Notes: generated by a model not told the origin, from the sequence alone. Shown: positions 17,008-25,249, counted from the first letter of the stretch. The stretch is 55,412 nucleotides of DNA from Desulfobacterales bacterium HSG16 (GCA_030377965.1 JAUCGE010000013.1:1-55412), one strand, 5' to 3'. Made by a program: numbers and translations.

Positions 17008-17268
17008 TTATTTTGCTGTGAAAACATTTTCCATCTGCTCAAACCCGCTATCCATAGCTTTCTTGAAATCGGTTCTGATTTCTTTATATTGATTGATGGA
17101 ATCGTCAAGTACCTTCCTGTTTTCTTCGGTAACCCATGGCATTTTGGAGAGTGTTGTACCATAGATTTTTTCTGTCTGATCCTGAATCATTGTTACTGTC
17201 ATGAATGAATTATCAAAAAGTTTTTTCTGAGTCGCGATAACCTGGTTGACCATTTTTCCTGTCTGCAT
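17008..17268 (-). CDS. Phasin family protein
   Basis: Starting at 17268 (AGGAG about nine bases upstream) the product is 86 residues: MQTGKMVNQVIATQKKLFDN, a Met/Gln segment (MIQDQTEKIYG), PWVTEENRKVL and FEQMENVF. Helical pattern and position match the adjacent phasin at 16656, with the shared LFDNSF and PW elements. It is the first gene of the minus-strand PHA operon, divergent from phaR with 231 bases between, the region where PhaR would be expected to act. Confidence 0.78.
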   Translation of the reverse strand: MQTGKMVNQVIATQKKLFDNSFMTVTMIQDQTEKIYGTTLSKMPWVTEENRKVLDDSINQYKEIRTDFKKAMDSGFEQMENVFTAK

Positions 17269-17417
17269 TTTGCGTTGTCTCCTTAGAATGTTTTTATAAA
17301 ATTTTTTGCTGTCAATGAACAATATCATAATCGAAAATTAATCTTTGTCAAGAAGAAATGATGCATTGCACAAAAAAAATCTGTTTTGGCCATTTGGTTA
17401 TTATGGATAAAAAAAGC

Positions 17418-17444
17418 TTGACAATTAAGGAGTTATGTTAATAA
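17418..17444 (+). promoter_or_regulatory. Candidate promoter of phaR
   Basis: TTGACA (17418-17423) and TAATAA (17439-17444) are 15 bases apart, about 55 bases before the phaR ATG. GATGCATTGCAC (about 17359) and GCTGCATTGTAAC (about 17471) flank it and share TGCATTG, a possible binding element for PhaR, whose known sites in other bacteria are TGC-rich. Found by eye. Confidence 0.35.
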
Positions 17445-17499
17445 GTGTGTCAATCAAAATAAAATTATTGCTGCATTGTAACAAAAAAAATGGTGGAAA

Positions 17500-17964
17500 A
17501 TGATTGATAAGGTTGTACTGAAGAAATATCCGAACCGGCGATTGTATGACACTCAGCAGAGTAAGTATATTACCCTTAGAGATGTCGCCGACATAATCAG
17601 AGCAGGAAAGCGTGTTGAAGTGATCGACTTGAAAACTGATCAGGATGTAACCGCTTTGATCCTGTCCCAGATCATAATGGAAAAGGCGAAAAAAGACAGC
17701 AGTCTTCTGCCTGTTTCCCTGCTTCATCTTATTATAAGGTTTGGGGAGGATATTTTAAGCGATTTTTTTGAAAAATATATGGAAAACGTTATCCTGAGTT
17801 ATCTCAAGTACAAAAAGAGTATGGACAAACAGCTCAATATCTGCCTGGAACTCGGAATGGATTTTTCATCTATGGCAGGAAAGACTATTCAGGATATGGC
17901 TCCTTTTTCGCCTTTTCTGGCCCGTCCATTTGAAAAAGGTGAAAAAAATGAGGATAATTCATAA
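17500..17964 (+). CDS. phaR: Polyhydroxyalkanoate synthesis repressor PhaR
   Basis: Residues 1-60 match the PHB/PHA accumulation regulator DNA-binding domain: VLKKYPNRRLYDTQQSKYIT, LRDVADIIRAGKRVEVID, and DVTALILSQIIMEKAKK. In known systems PhaR binds both PHA granules and the promoters of phasin and phaR genes and is released from DNA as granules form. The C-terminal half is a helical segment (ILSDFFEKYMENVILSYLKY) typical of the granule-binding part. At 154 residues its length is usual. It is divergent from the phasin operon and followed by phaE after 96 bases. Confidence 0.93.
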   Translation: MIDKVVLKKYPNRRLYDTQQSKYITLRDVADIIRAGKRVEVIDLKTDQDVTALILSQIIMEKAKKDSSLLPVSLLHLIIRFGEDILSDFFEKYMENVILSYLKYKKSMDKQLNICLELGMDFSSMAGKTIQDMAPFSPFLARPFEKGEKNEDNS

Positions 17965-18060
17965 ATTATCCTTGTCTTTATACTAAATTTCCAATAAAGC
18001 TGTAAAAGCAGTAAACTCAACTTACCAGCTAAAACCATTAACATCTGATGGGGTTGAAAA

Positions 18061-18960
18061 ATGGATCAAAATAAACAGAATAATGATGATATGCAGGGAA
18101 TGTATACTGCATGGACCAAGTTCATGACAGATTTTTGGAAGGACTTTGGCAAAACAGGTGCGGGTACGCCATTTAGCAATTCAGATGATAAATCTTCCGC
18201 TAAATTTTCTGGCGGTATTTTTGAAAAAACCCAGAAAACCATGGAATCCAACGCCAGGTTATTTCAGGCTATGGCATCAATGTTTACCAAGCCTGAAAAT
18301 CTGAGTATGTTTTTCCAGACCACGGAAACATTGCCCGAGTTTATGTTGAACGTTGCCCAGCAGTCATGGGAAACATGCATTGAATCAGGACGGCGATGGA
18401 GCGACCGGGCATCTGCTATGGGGCAGACAGATGCCTATAATTTTGATGACCTGGATCACGAAACATTTGAAAACATTCGGCAATTGTATGAAAGGGAAGT
18501 TCAAAAATATTTGAATATACCCCAACTGGGCCTGACCAGAGGTTATCAGGAAAAGATAAACAGGCTGATCGACAAGCAGACCCTGTTTTCCACAACGCTT
18601 CAGGAATTTATGTACCTGTTCTTCGTACCTATTGAAAAATCACATGGTATCATGCAGGAAAAGATTGAGCAGATGGTCGAAGACGGAGAGATTCATGATG
18701 ATTACAAGCAATATTATTCCATGTGGATCAAAATTCTCGAAGGTCATTATATGGCGCTGCTGCAATCGCCTGAATATACGAAGGTCATGAACAAGACCAT
18801 CAAGTCACTGACAGAGTATAAAAAGGCTAAAGAAGAGATTCTTACAGATGTTCTTCAACAATTACCCGTACCCACCAATCATGATATGGACGAGCTTTAC
18901 AAAGATCTGTATCTTCTGAAAAAAAAGGTCATGGATCTGTCTGAGAAAATTAAAGGGTAA
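18061..18960 (+). CDS. phaE: Class III PHA synthase subunit PhaE
   Basis: The 299-residue protein is helical throughout and sits directly before a class III phaC. Features of PhaE seen here: LYEREVQKYLNIPQLGLTRG, a conserved motif around the middle; the segment FSTTLQEFMYLFFVP; DDYKQYYSMWIKILEGHYM; and a C-terminal coiled coil ending LYLLKKKVMDLSEKIKG, which pairs with PhaC. PhaE has no catalytic residues; it activates PhaC at the granule surface. Its ATG is preceded by GGGG about 10 bases upstream. A sequence resembling an inverted TGC/GCA site (CTGTAAAAGCAG, 18000-18011) lies in its leader. Confidence 0.92.
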   Translation: MDQNKQNNDDMQGMYTAWTKFMTDFWKDFGKTGAGTPFSNSDDKSSAKFSGGIFEKTQKTMESNARLFQAMASMFTKPENLSMFFQTTETLPEFMLNVAQQSWETCIESGRRWSDRASAMGQTDAYNFDDLDHETFENIRQLYEREVQKYLNIPQLGLTRGYQEKINRLIDKQTLFSTTLQEFMYLFFVPIEKSHGIMQEKIEQMVEDGEIHDDYKQYYSMWIKILEGHYMALLQSPEYTKVMNKTIKSLTEYKKAKEEILTDVLQQLPVPTNHDMDELYKDLYLLKKKVMDLSEKIKG

Positions 18961-19002
18961 AATCTGTGACCTTTGATTTAAAATCGCAAAAGGAGGATGC
19001 CT

Positions 19003-20256
19003 ATGAGTCAGCCTAAGATAGCAGTCGATCTGATTTTGAAAAAGCTTTCCGAAGAGACGGAGAAGCTCAAATCCCACACCAGGAAAGCTTCCGAAGTATT
19101 GCTTAACCCGCTTAATTCCGAATTAGCCCAGACCCCTTATGAAATTGTCTATGAAGAAGATCGGGTTAAGCTTAAATATTACAGGCCGAAAAAAATTACC
19201 CATAAAAGACCTCTTTTAATGGTATATGCCCTTATCAACCGTGAAACAATGCTGGATCTTCAGCCCGGTCGAAGCGTGGTTCAGAATTTGATGGACGATG
19301 GCGTTGAAATCTATATGGTTGACTGGGGATACCCTACCCGCAAGGATCGCTATGTAACAATTGATGACCATGTCAACGGTTATATAGATCGCATGGTGAA
19401 TCTGATCCGGGAAAGATCAGGCATTGAAAAAATTAATCTGATGGGAATCTGCATGGGGGGAGCATTTTCTGTGATGTATTCGTCCCTTCATCCTGAAAAG
19501 ATTAAGAATCTGATTACAACTGTCACACCGACCAATTTCGATACTGACAAGGGCCTGCTCCATATATGGATGAAAAGCAGCGGAGCGGAATCACTGTTGG
19601 ATGTGCATGGAAATATGCCCGGAGATGTCATGAATCTGGGTTTCCTGCTTCTCAATCCTGCCAGGCTGATGATCGACAAGTATGTCGGTTTTTTCGAAAA
19701 TATGGATAAAAAGCAATTTGTCGAAAATTTCATCAGGATGGAAAAATGGATTTTTGACTCTCCTGACATACCAGGTGCCACCTTCAAACAATTTATCGAA
19801 GACTGTTACAAAAAAAATCTTCTTATCCAGTCCAAACTCGAACTTGACGGCAAAAGGGTCGATTTGAAAAAGATCACTATGCCGCTTTTGAATATCTATG
19901 GAAAATATGATCACCTGGTTCCACCCGAAGCCTGTGAGTTATTAACTAAAAACGTGGGGAGCGATGATACTGAGGATATGTGCCTGGACACCGGTCATAT
20001 CGGTATTTATGTCAGCTCCAAATATCAAAAAGAATTTGCCCCGAAGATTTCTTCCTGGTTAAAGAAGCGAGAATCGGATTCAAAGAAAAAAACTGTGCAA
20101 AAAAAGACTGCTTCAAAAAAATCAGTTGAGAATAAAACAAAAAAACAAAAGATAGAATTTGCTAAAAGCAAATCCGCTACTGCGCCTGGAACACATTCAG
20201 GCAGACAAAAAAAAGCGACAAAGGGGGCAAAGATCGCTTCCGGTCGAAAACAATAG
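19003..20256 (+). CDS. phaC: Class III PHA synthase catalytic subunit PhaC with Lys-rich C-terminal tail
   Basis: PhaC polymerises (R)-3-hydroxyacyl-CoA. GICMGGAFSVMY carries the catalytic Cys of the G-x-C-x-G-G box, IYGKYDHLVPPE the Asp and LDTGHIGIYVSS the His; DWGYPTRKDRYV is another PhaC hallmark. ATG 19003 is chosen over 18999's neighbour at 18997 because AGGAGG (18991-18996) touches the latter. Length is 417, about 55-60 residues longer than usual for class III: from about residue 357 the protein is almost only Lys, Ser, Ala, Thr and Gln (KKKTVQKKTASKKS and on), a histone-H1-like tail normally seen in DNA-binding phasins of the PhaF/PhaM kind. It follows phaE by 42 bases. Confidence 0.95.
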   Translation: MSQPKIAVDLILKKLSEETEKLKSHTRKASEVLLNPLNSELAQTPYEIVYEEDRVKLKYYRPKKITHKRPLLMVYALINRETMLDLQPGRSVVQNLMDDGVEIYMVDWGYPTRKDRYVTIDDHVNGYIDRMVNLIRERSGIEKINLMGICMGGAFSVMYSSLHPEKIKNLITTVTPTNFDTDKGLLHIWMKSSGAESLLDVHGNMPGDVMNLGFLLLNPARLMIDKYVGFFENMDKKQFVENFIRMEKWIFDSPDIPGATFKQFIEDCYKKNLLIQSKLELDGKRVDLKKITMPLLNIYGKYDHLVPPEACELLTKNVGSDDTEDMCLDTGHIGIYVSSKYQKEFAPKISSWLKKRESDSKKKTVQKKTASKKSVENKTKKQKIEFAKSKSATAPGTHSGRQKKATKGAKIASGRKQ

Positions 20257-20278
20257 AATCAAGGGAGCGAGATAAAAA

Positions 20279-21334
20279 ATGACCAATCAAAAGACAGATT
20301 ATTTCAAAGCTTTTTGTACGATCAGCAAAGCATTGGGTACAACTCTCAAAAAAGATGAATTGCTTCAACTCATTGTCGCAAACGCCATTGAGGCCATGGA
20401 AGGTAAAGCAGCCTGTCTTTATCTGGAAGACGAGCGAGCTGGTCTGTTTCAGCCTGCATACAGCCAGGGCCTTTCCGAAAGCTATCTGCATGCGGCTCCT
20501 ATGAAAGCCAGGCAGGTTGTGGATAATATCCTTAAAGAAGGCGGCTATCTTTCTATCTATGATGCAACAAAAGATACGAACCTGGAAAACCTTGAGGCAA
20601 AAAAGGCCGAAGGTATAGCTTCCATTCTGGTGGTTCCGGTGATGGTTCGCGGTAAGGCCATAGGTGTGCTTTCCCTTTATACTTCAACTCCCAAAGATTT
20701 TTCAGAAGATGAGATAGCCTTTTTGGGTTCCCTGGCCGAGCAGGGGGGAATGGCAATATCAAATGCGCGTCTTTTTGAGCGGATTAACCAGAATGCAAGG
20801 CTGTTTCTTGATCTGGCTTCCAGCATCAATTCAAGTCTCGATATCAAACAAATTCTGCATATACTTTCTTCCGAGATCGGAGAAACAATGGGAATGAAAG
20901 GGGTATCGATCCGGCTGTACAACAAAGATACAGATACTATGGATCTTATTACCAGCTATGGATTAAGCCAGGCATTTCTGGACAAAGGGCCTATCTCTAT
21001 AACAAGCACCGTGGTAAAACAACTTTTTGAAGGCCGCATAGTAACTTCTCAAGATGTTCCAAATGACGAACGTTTTCATTACCGAGAAGAGGCACAAAAA
21101 GAAGGTATCGTGTCAATGATATGTACACCCATCATGTCTAAAAAAGATGTGATCGGTGAAATGCGCTTATTCGCTGATTATGAGATGAATCTTGCTGCTG
21201 ATGAACTTATGATGATCAAAGCTCTTGCCCATCAGGGAGCGCTTGCTATTCAGAATGCCAGTGTTTTTCTTCAGCTTCAGGAAGCCAAGGAAAATCTGGA
21301 AAAGGATATCTGGGTTCACAAGCAATGGTTTTAA
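20279..21334 (+). CDS. Tandem GAF-domain protein
   Basis: Two GAF domains make up the whole 351 residues. The first is at ~20-165 (ISKALGTTLKKDELLQLIVA, ACLYLEDE, SILVVPVMVRGKAIGVLSLY, LAEQGGMAISNARLF); the second at ~175-340 (LASSINSSLDIKQILHILSS, MICTPIMSKKDVIGEMRLF, LAHQGALAIQNASVF). A short coiled segment ends it; no kinase, GGDEF or HTH domain is attached. GAF domains bind small ligands or sense redox. It lies 22 bases after phaC with GGGAG at its start, so it belongs to the phaEC transcript; a role in tuning PHA metabolism or in reporting its state is inference. Confidence 0.85.
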   Translation: MTNQKTDYFKAFCTISKALGTTLKKDELLQLIVANAIEAMEGKAACLYLEDERAGLFQPAYSQGLSESYLHAAPMKARQVVDNILKEGGYLSIYDATKDTNLENLEAKKAEGIASILVVPVMVRGKAIGVLSLYTSTPKDFSEDEIAFLGSLAEQGGMAISNARLFERINQNARLFLDLASSINSSLDIKQILHILSSEIGETMGMKGVSIRLYNKDTDTMDLITSYGLSQAFLDKGPISITSTVVKQLFEGRIVTSQDVPNDERFHYREEAQKEGIVSMICTPIMSKKDVIGEMRLFADYEMNLAADELMMIKALAHQGALAIQNASVFLQLQEAKENLEKDIWVHKQWF

Positions 21335-21375
21335 TAATTTGAATATATTGATGATTAGCCATAGCAGATAATATT

Positions 21376-21405
21376 GGCGGATAAAAGGCTTTGCTTTTAT
21401 CCGCC
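21376..21405 (+). terminator. Hairpin after the phaEC-GAF transcript
   Basis: GGCGGATAAAAG (21376-21387) and CTTTTATCCGCC (21394-21405) form a perfect 12-bp stem with a 6-base loop, 42 bases after the GAF gene stop. No U-run follows, so termination is likely but not certain. Confidence 0.5.
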
Positions 21406-21514
21406 GCAAGTCTATGAATATTTTCCAGGTACAAAAAAAACATTCTTCTCTTTGGGCATATTAATTCATCAAATGCTTTAAAAACCAAAACTTTTGGAAA
21501 GGAAAAACCAAAAA

Positions 21515-21943
21515 ATGATCGGAAAAACCATTGATCAGTTGAAAGTTGGAGACAGCGCTCAATTCGCCAAGACAGTTTCGGAATCTGATGTTTACATGTA
21601 TGCTGGAATTACCGGAGATTTCAATCCTGCCCATATCAACGAAGCCTATGCGGAAAAAACATTTTTCAAGACCAGAATAGCGCATGGAATGCTTACGGCA
21701 GGGTTCATATCCGCTATTTTAGCAAATCAGCTACCTGGCCCCGGAACCATTTATGTTAAGCAGGAATTGAAATTTCTCGCGCCAGTCAGGATAGGAGACA
21801 CCGTTACCGCGAAAGTCGAAATTATCGCCCTTGATACCGAAAAAAACCGGGCAAAGCTAAAGACGACATGCGAAAATCAGGAAGGCACACAGATATTGGA
21901 CGGAGAAGCCATGATAAGCCCCCCGAAAGCTCCTAAAAAATAA
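21515..21943 (+). CDS. MaoC-like (R)-specific enoyl-CoA hydratase, PhaJ type
   Basis: The 142-residue protein has the hydratase-2 motif YAGITGDFNPAHINEAYA with the catalytic Asp and His, followed by RIAHGMLTAGFISAIL and LKFLAPVRIGDTV, the standard single hot-dog PhaJ layout. PhaJ makes (R)-3-hydroxyacyl-CoA from enoyl-CoA and so feeds PHA synthase from beta-oxidation. The ATG at 21515, with GGAAAGG before it, removes seven N-terminal residues of the longest frame. Position after phaR-phaE-phaC-GAF supports the PHA role; other MaoC activities are possible. Confidence 0.85.
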   Translation: MIGKTIDQLKVGDSAQFAKTVSESDVYMYAGITGDFNPAHINEAYAEKTFFKTRIAHGMLTAGFISAILANQLPGPGTIYVKQELKFLAPVRIGDTVTAKVEIIALDTEKNRAKLKTTCENQEGTQILDGEAMISPPKAPKK

Positions 21944-21976
21944 TTATAAGAAATATTCGCTGCTTAAGGGATTTTC

Positions 21977-22104
21977 GGCATCCTTCATATTCGTCAAAAA
22001 GTAGTTTACACTTTTTCTTATTCTGGCTTGTTTTTTATTGCCTCATTTTGTCTGAATCAGGATTCAGACATACGGAAAGTGTAAACTACTGAATGAAGGA
22101 TGCC
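21977..22104. repeat. Palindromic repeat element
   Basis: The 128-base block begins GGCATCCTTCAT and ends ATGAAGGATGCC (perfect 12-bp ends). Internally AGTAGTTTACACTTT pairs with AAAGTGTAAACTACT, and the centre contains TGTCTGAATC-AG-GATTCAGACA. No ORF. It is the first of three repeats stacked in this intergenic region. Confidence 0.65.
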
Positions 22105-22106
22105 AG

Positions 22107-22285
22107 ATTTTCCAATAAATAAAATACCAGATATGGTAGGGTGGAGTTTCCGTCCACGCCATCTTTCTGCGAAATTTTTCAACGAAAAAATTTCCTGCCA
22201 GATAACTCAGCAGATCAAATAGTTATGCCCGTTCCCGCGATGATCGCGGGAACGGGCATAACTGGTCTTCTATTTATTTGGAAAT
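22107..22285. mobile_element. MITE-like element, family 2
   Basis: It opens ATTTTCCAATAAATAAAATA and closes TATTTATTTGGAAAT, inverted ends of about 14 bases. The left half (to 22170) is the repeat also seen at 10575 and 41377. The right half contains a perfect 20-bp hairpin around CCGTTCCCGCGA-TGA-TCGCGGGAACGG (22221-22263). No ORF. Confidence 0.5.
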
Positions 22286-22313
22286 AATTAAAATCCTATA
22301 TATCTAATACTCA

Positions 22314-22423
22314 TAAGTACCTGACCATATACTTTTTAACTTCTTCCCAATGAGCCAACTTAATGACAATAATCCATTTCCCCCTCTTAAGAAAATGTCA
22401 ATGATTTATTGGCCGGGTACTTA
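22314..22423. mobile_element. MITE-like element, family 1, copy C
   Basis: The 110-base segment begins TAAGTACCTGACCATATA and ends TATTGGCCGGGTACTTA, matching the ends of the elements at 6641 and 7986 while the interior is different. It ends 7 bases before the stop codon of the minus-strand gene at 22430. Confidence 0.6.
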
Positions 22424-22429
22424 ATGCGA

Positions 22430-23041
22430 TCAGGCTGCTGCTTTGCGAGTATGATTGTGTTCTGTTTCAGATTTTTTTATTCTCGTTGGCTGAGAACGAG
22501 TTGTGTTTATCGCTATTGAAACGGTTGTTTCTTCTTTTTCTTCTTCTGGAGTTTGGGAAAAAGCTTGTTGTGGAATGGCAAAAATATTCAGGGCATGCTC
22601 GTATAAATCCATGCAGGCATTGGTCATCCGGCTGAACGTGTTTTCATCCACAGGCGTACCAGTCATCATTTTCGTCATAGCACCTGTCACTTCATTTCCT
22701 GCTGCAACCGACTTTTTCACAAGATTTATGTTGTAGCAGCTAAATGCCCTTGAAGCTGAAAGAATCGCATTTTCATCGCTTGAAAAGATATCTATGGATT
22801 CTTTTAAAACAGGGTCGATTTTGCCAATTCCTTTGAAAGGAGTATCTTTCAGACTTTGCGAAATTCCGTCACAAGCTTCTTTGATGCCTGAATAAAACTG
22901 ATTCGTATCTGACTGTTCTCCGGAAAGTGATTGCCTGCCCAGCTCAAAACTGTTGCGAGCCACAGTATCAACATTGTCCAGCCATGTATCATATATCTGG
23001 GTACTGCTTTTAATGATTTGTCCGATGTTTATGCCTTCCAT
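22430..23041 (-). CDS. Phasin-like protein of the PHA locus
   Basis: I recognise no firm family for these 203 residues. The sequence is mostly helical with no signal peptide or membrane segment: IGQIIKSSTQIYDTWLDNVD at the start, then SFELGRQSLSG, then MTNACMDLYEHALNIFAIPQ, and a polar basic tail (RIKKSE, TRKAAA). Helical content, Gln/Ala richness and position at the edge of the PHA cluster suggest a granule-associated phasin-like or PhaE-like protein. GGGGG at 23046-23050 (read on the minus strand as a purine-rich site) precedes the ATG. A 13-bp perfect inverted repeat lies 46 bases upstream. Confidence 0.5.
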   Translation of the reverse strand: MEGINIGQIIKSSTQIYDTWLDNVDTVARNSFELGRQSLSGEQSDTNQFYSGIKEACDGISQSLKDTPFKGIGKIDPVLKESIDIFSSDENAILSASRAFSCYNINLVKKSVAAGNEVTGAMTKMMTGTPVDENTFSRMTNACMDLYEHALNIFAIPQQAFSQTPEEEKEETTVSIAINTTRSQPTRIKKSETEHNHTRKAAA

Positions 23042-23620
23042 TTAAACCCCCTCCGTGATTCGTTTTGAAAACAATTGGTTACTGAAACACCCCTCAATAC
23101 TACATTATATTGAGGGGTGTGACAGATGTTGATTAAATCTGATTTTCTAATAATATCAAATGGATAGCTTGAGCGCTATGCATCGCGCAACTTACCTGCT
23201 CCAGCTATACGCATATTGCTTAACACCTTTATATTTACAGGAATTGAAAGATAACACTTAAAACTGCTGGATCTTGATAAAACTCGGCTCATGCACATAG
23301 AACAGGTATCCCTGATTGCAGGCTCCGGCAAATTCTCAATAGCAGTTTTATAAAAACTAAAAAAGTAACGATCAAACGGTAACTAAATCTTGTAGCAAAC
23401 TTATTTTATAAATGCAATAAGAAATTTACTTATTTTGAAATTCGTAAAATCTTAGAGACTATAAATATACTGGATAAAGGGCTTGCAAAGATGCCATCGG
23501 GTTCGGTATGGTTTGTAACAGCTTGAAAAAGAAGGTTTAATTGTGCGATAATCATGGCCAGATCAAAGCCGCTGAGGTCGTATTGAGCAAAAAATATAAA
23601 GTTCAAAAAAATGTAATTTC
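23042..23620. other. Non-coding stretch with a 13-bp hairpin
   Basis: No gene was found. ACACCCCTCAATA (23087-23099) and TATTGAGGGGTGT (23108-23120) form a perfect stem with an 8-base loop upstream of the phasin-like gene; it could be an operator, leader structure or terminator. The rest is A+T-rich without recognisable structure. Confidence 0.5.
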
Positions 23621-24400
23621 TCAGGCAACCAGCTTTTCTTTTCCATTGGAGATAAGTTCTGGAAGAGGAATTATAAGGCTGATTCTGGTGTTTTTCCTAA
23701 AATCCGATTTGATTTTTATATATCCACCGATGTGACCAAGATATTCTCTTATATTGAAAAGTCCGAACAATTCATCAGGATCATATTGATTATTCAAGGT
23801 ATTTGGGTTTTTATATATGATAAAATCGTTTTGGCTTTCTAAGCCTAAGCCATAATCGGTAATATCTATATGAATGTCAGCTTTTTTTCGTTTTATAGAG
23901 ACAGTAATATTTCGCGGTTGGGCATGTTTTACAATATTTGCCAATAACTCCCGGATTGCCTGAAAAATTATAACTCGAGTTGCTTCATTCATGGGCTTGT
24001 CCTGCATATCATCTTCGATCTTGATACTGATGAGCGGGTATTGACCGCAGATTTTTTCAACCAGCCACTCGACAGCAGCTTCAAAACCGATTTCGTACAG
24101 CACCGGAGGACTGATTTCCGTGGATAATTGGCGCATACTGCAAATAGCCTGCCCTATCAGGTTACGAATTTCATTCAGCTTAACTGCATTTTCAGAATCA
24201 ACTCCATTTTGCAGCACTCCCAGTTTGATATTCGCAACTGTCAGAGGCGCACCTATTGATCCTTGAAGCTTTTCGACAATCTGTCTGCACTTTTTTTCTC
24301 CATCCAGAGATTGTCGAGATACCAGGCTGCGAAGTCGCTCCTGATATATCAGGCCATCTTCTTTTCCGGCAATGGGTTTATTAGGTTCGATTGATTTCAT
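23621..24400 (-). CDS. Histidine-kinase-like protein (NarL-partner type) lacking the phospho-acceptor His
   Basis: The 259-residue soluble protein has the layout of a HisKA_3/HATPase kinase: a dimerisation helix RQIVEKLQGSIGAPL, then FQAIRELLANIVKHAQP (N-box, intact), DITDYGLGLES (G1) and LFNIREYLGHIGGYIKIKS (G2). In this family the first helix carries ELHD with the phosphorylated His; here the position is Gln (CAA codon, complement of 24263-24265) and the next is Gly. The ATPase half looks complete, so it may be a pseudokinase, a phosphatase for its partner, or a partner in heterodimers. The response regulator gene lies just upstream on the same strand, 204 bases away. Confidence 0.8.
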   Translation of the reverse strand: MKSIEPNKPIAGKEDGLIYQERLRSLVSRQSLDGEKKCRQIVEKLQGSIGAPLTVANIKLGVLQNGVDSENAVKLNEIRNLIGQAICSMRQLSTEISPPVLYEIGFEAAVEWLVEKICGQYPLISIKIEDDMQDKPMNEATRVIIFQAIRELLANIVKHAQPRNITVSIKRKKADIHIDITDYGLGLESQNDFIIYKNPNTLNNQYDPDELFGLFNIREYLGHIGGYIKIKSDFRKNTRISLIIPLPELISNGKEKLVA

Positions 24401-24604
24401 AGGTTCGATTCATTTAAGAGTAAACGCAAATGCGAAAACAGGGACGTGCCGGTCAGAACAGGCTTATCAGAATGGCAGCATCTTTCAAGTTATACAGCCT
24501 GCACCATTTTTTCTGTTTCTACAATCAGGGAAAACCTGATTTTGGGTTTCGAAAATCATGCAATTCACTGATGCAAAATATAATACCAAAAAAAATTCAG
24601 ATTT

Positions 24605-25249
24605 TTAGAAAGTCAACCCTTCTTTCAGAGCATATTTGGTAAGTTCAGCAATGCTGTGAAGATTTAATTTTCCCATAATATTCCTGCGATGAGTTTCAAT
24701 GGTTTTCACACTGACATGAAGTGCCAGTGCTATCTGTTTTGTGGTGTTCCCTTCAGCAATCATCTGTGTCACTTCCCTTTCCCTGCCTGACAAAAGATGG
24801 AATTTCTTATCTTTGTTTTCAGGTACTTGCAGGACATAATCATCTATGACTACGCTGGCTATCATAGGACTCAGATATGTCTGGCCTGACATCACTGAAA
24901 TAATGGCTCGGTTGAGTTCTTCAAAGGCACAATCCTTGAGCAGATAACCGGAAACTCCGGCTTTGAACATGTCCTGCACAAAGCGCCTGTCAGTATGCAT
25001 GGACAGGGCTATGACCTTGAAGCTCAGAGATTCGGAAGTAATCTGGCGAGTGGCTTCAATACCATTTAAACCGGGCATGCTTATATCCATAATTACTATA
25101 TCTGGTTGGTGTCTGCGGGTCAACGCAACAGCAGTTCTGCCGTCTTTCGCTTCCGCTATAACTTCCATGCCCATTTGATTTTCTATGAGAGAACGCAAAC
25201 CATCTCTTATAATTTTATGATCGTCTGCCAATATAATTCTGATACTCAT
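24605..25249 (-). CDS. NarL/FixJ-type response regulator
   Basis: Residues 1-120 are a receiver (RIILADDHKIIRDGL; phospho-acceptor D in IVIMDISMPGLNG; switch residues in VIALSMH and LLKD), and ~150-214 a LuxR-type helix-turn-helix (LSGREREVTQMIAEGNTTKQ, IALALHVSVKTIETHRRNIM). It is a normal 214 residues. It should be a DNA-binding transcription factor; the neighbour at 23621 is kinase-like without the acceptor His, so its true kinase may be elsewhere. Target genes are not evident. Confidence 0.92.
   Translation of the reverse strand: MSIRIILADDHKIIRDGLRSLIENQMGMEVIAEAKDGRTAVALTRRHQPDIVIMDISMPGLNGIEATRQITSESLSFKVIALSMHTDRRFVQDMFKAGVSGYLLKDCAFEELNRAIISVMSGQTYLSPMIASVVIDDYVLQVPENKDKKFHLLSGREREVTQMIAEGNTTKQIALALHVSVKTIETHRRNIMGKLNLHSIAELTKYALKEGLTF

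Noticed and set aside
22221-22263. 20-bp perfect hairpin as an intrinsic terminator for the phaJ-like gene
   Set aside because: It is 280 bases beyond the stop, without U-tract, and lies inside a repeat element, so it is listed as part of that element.
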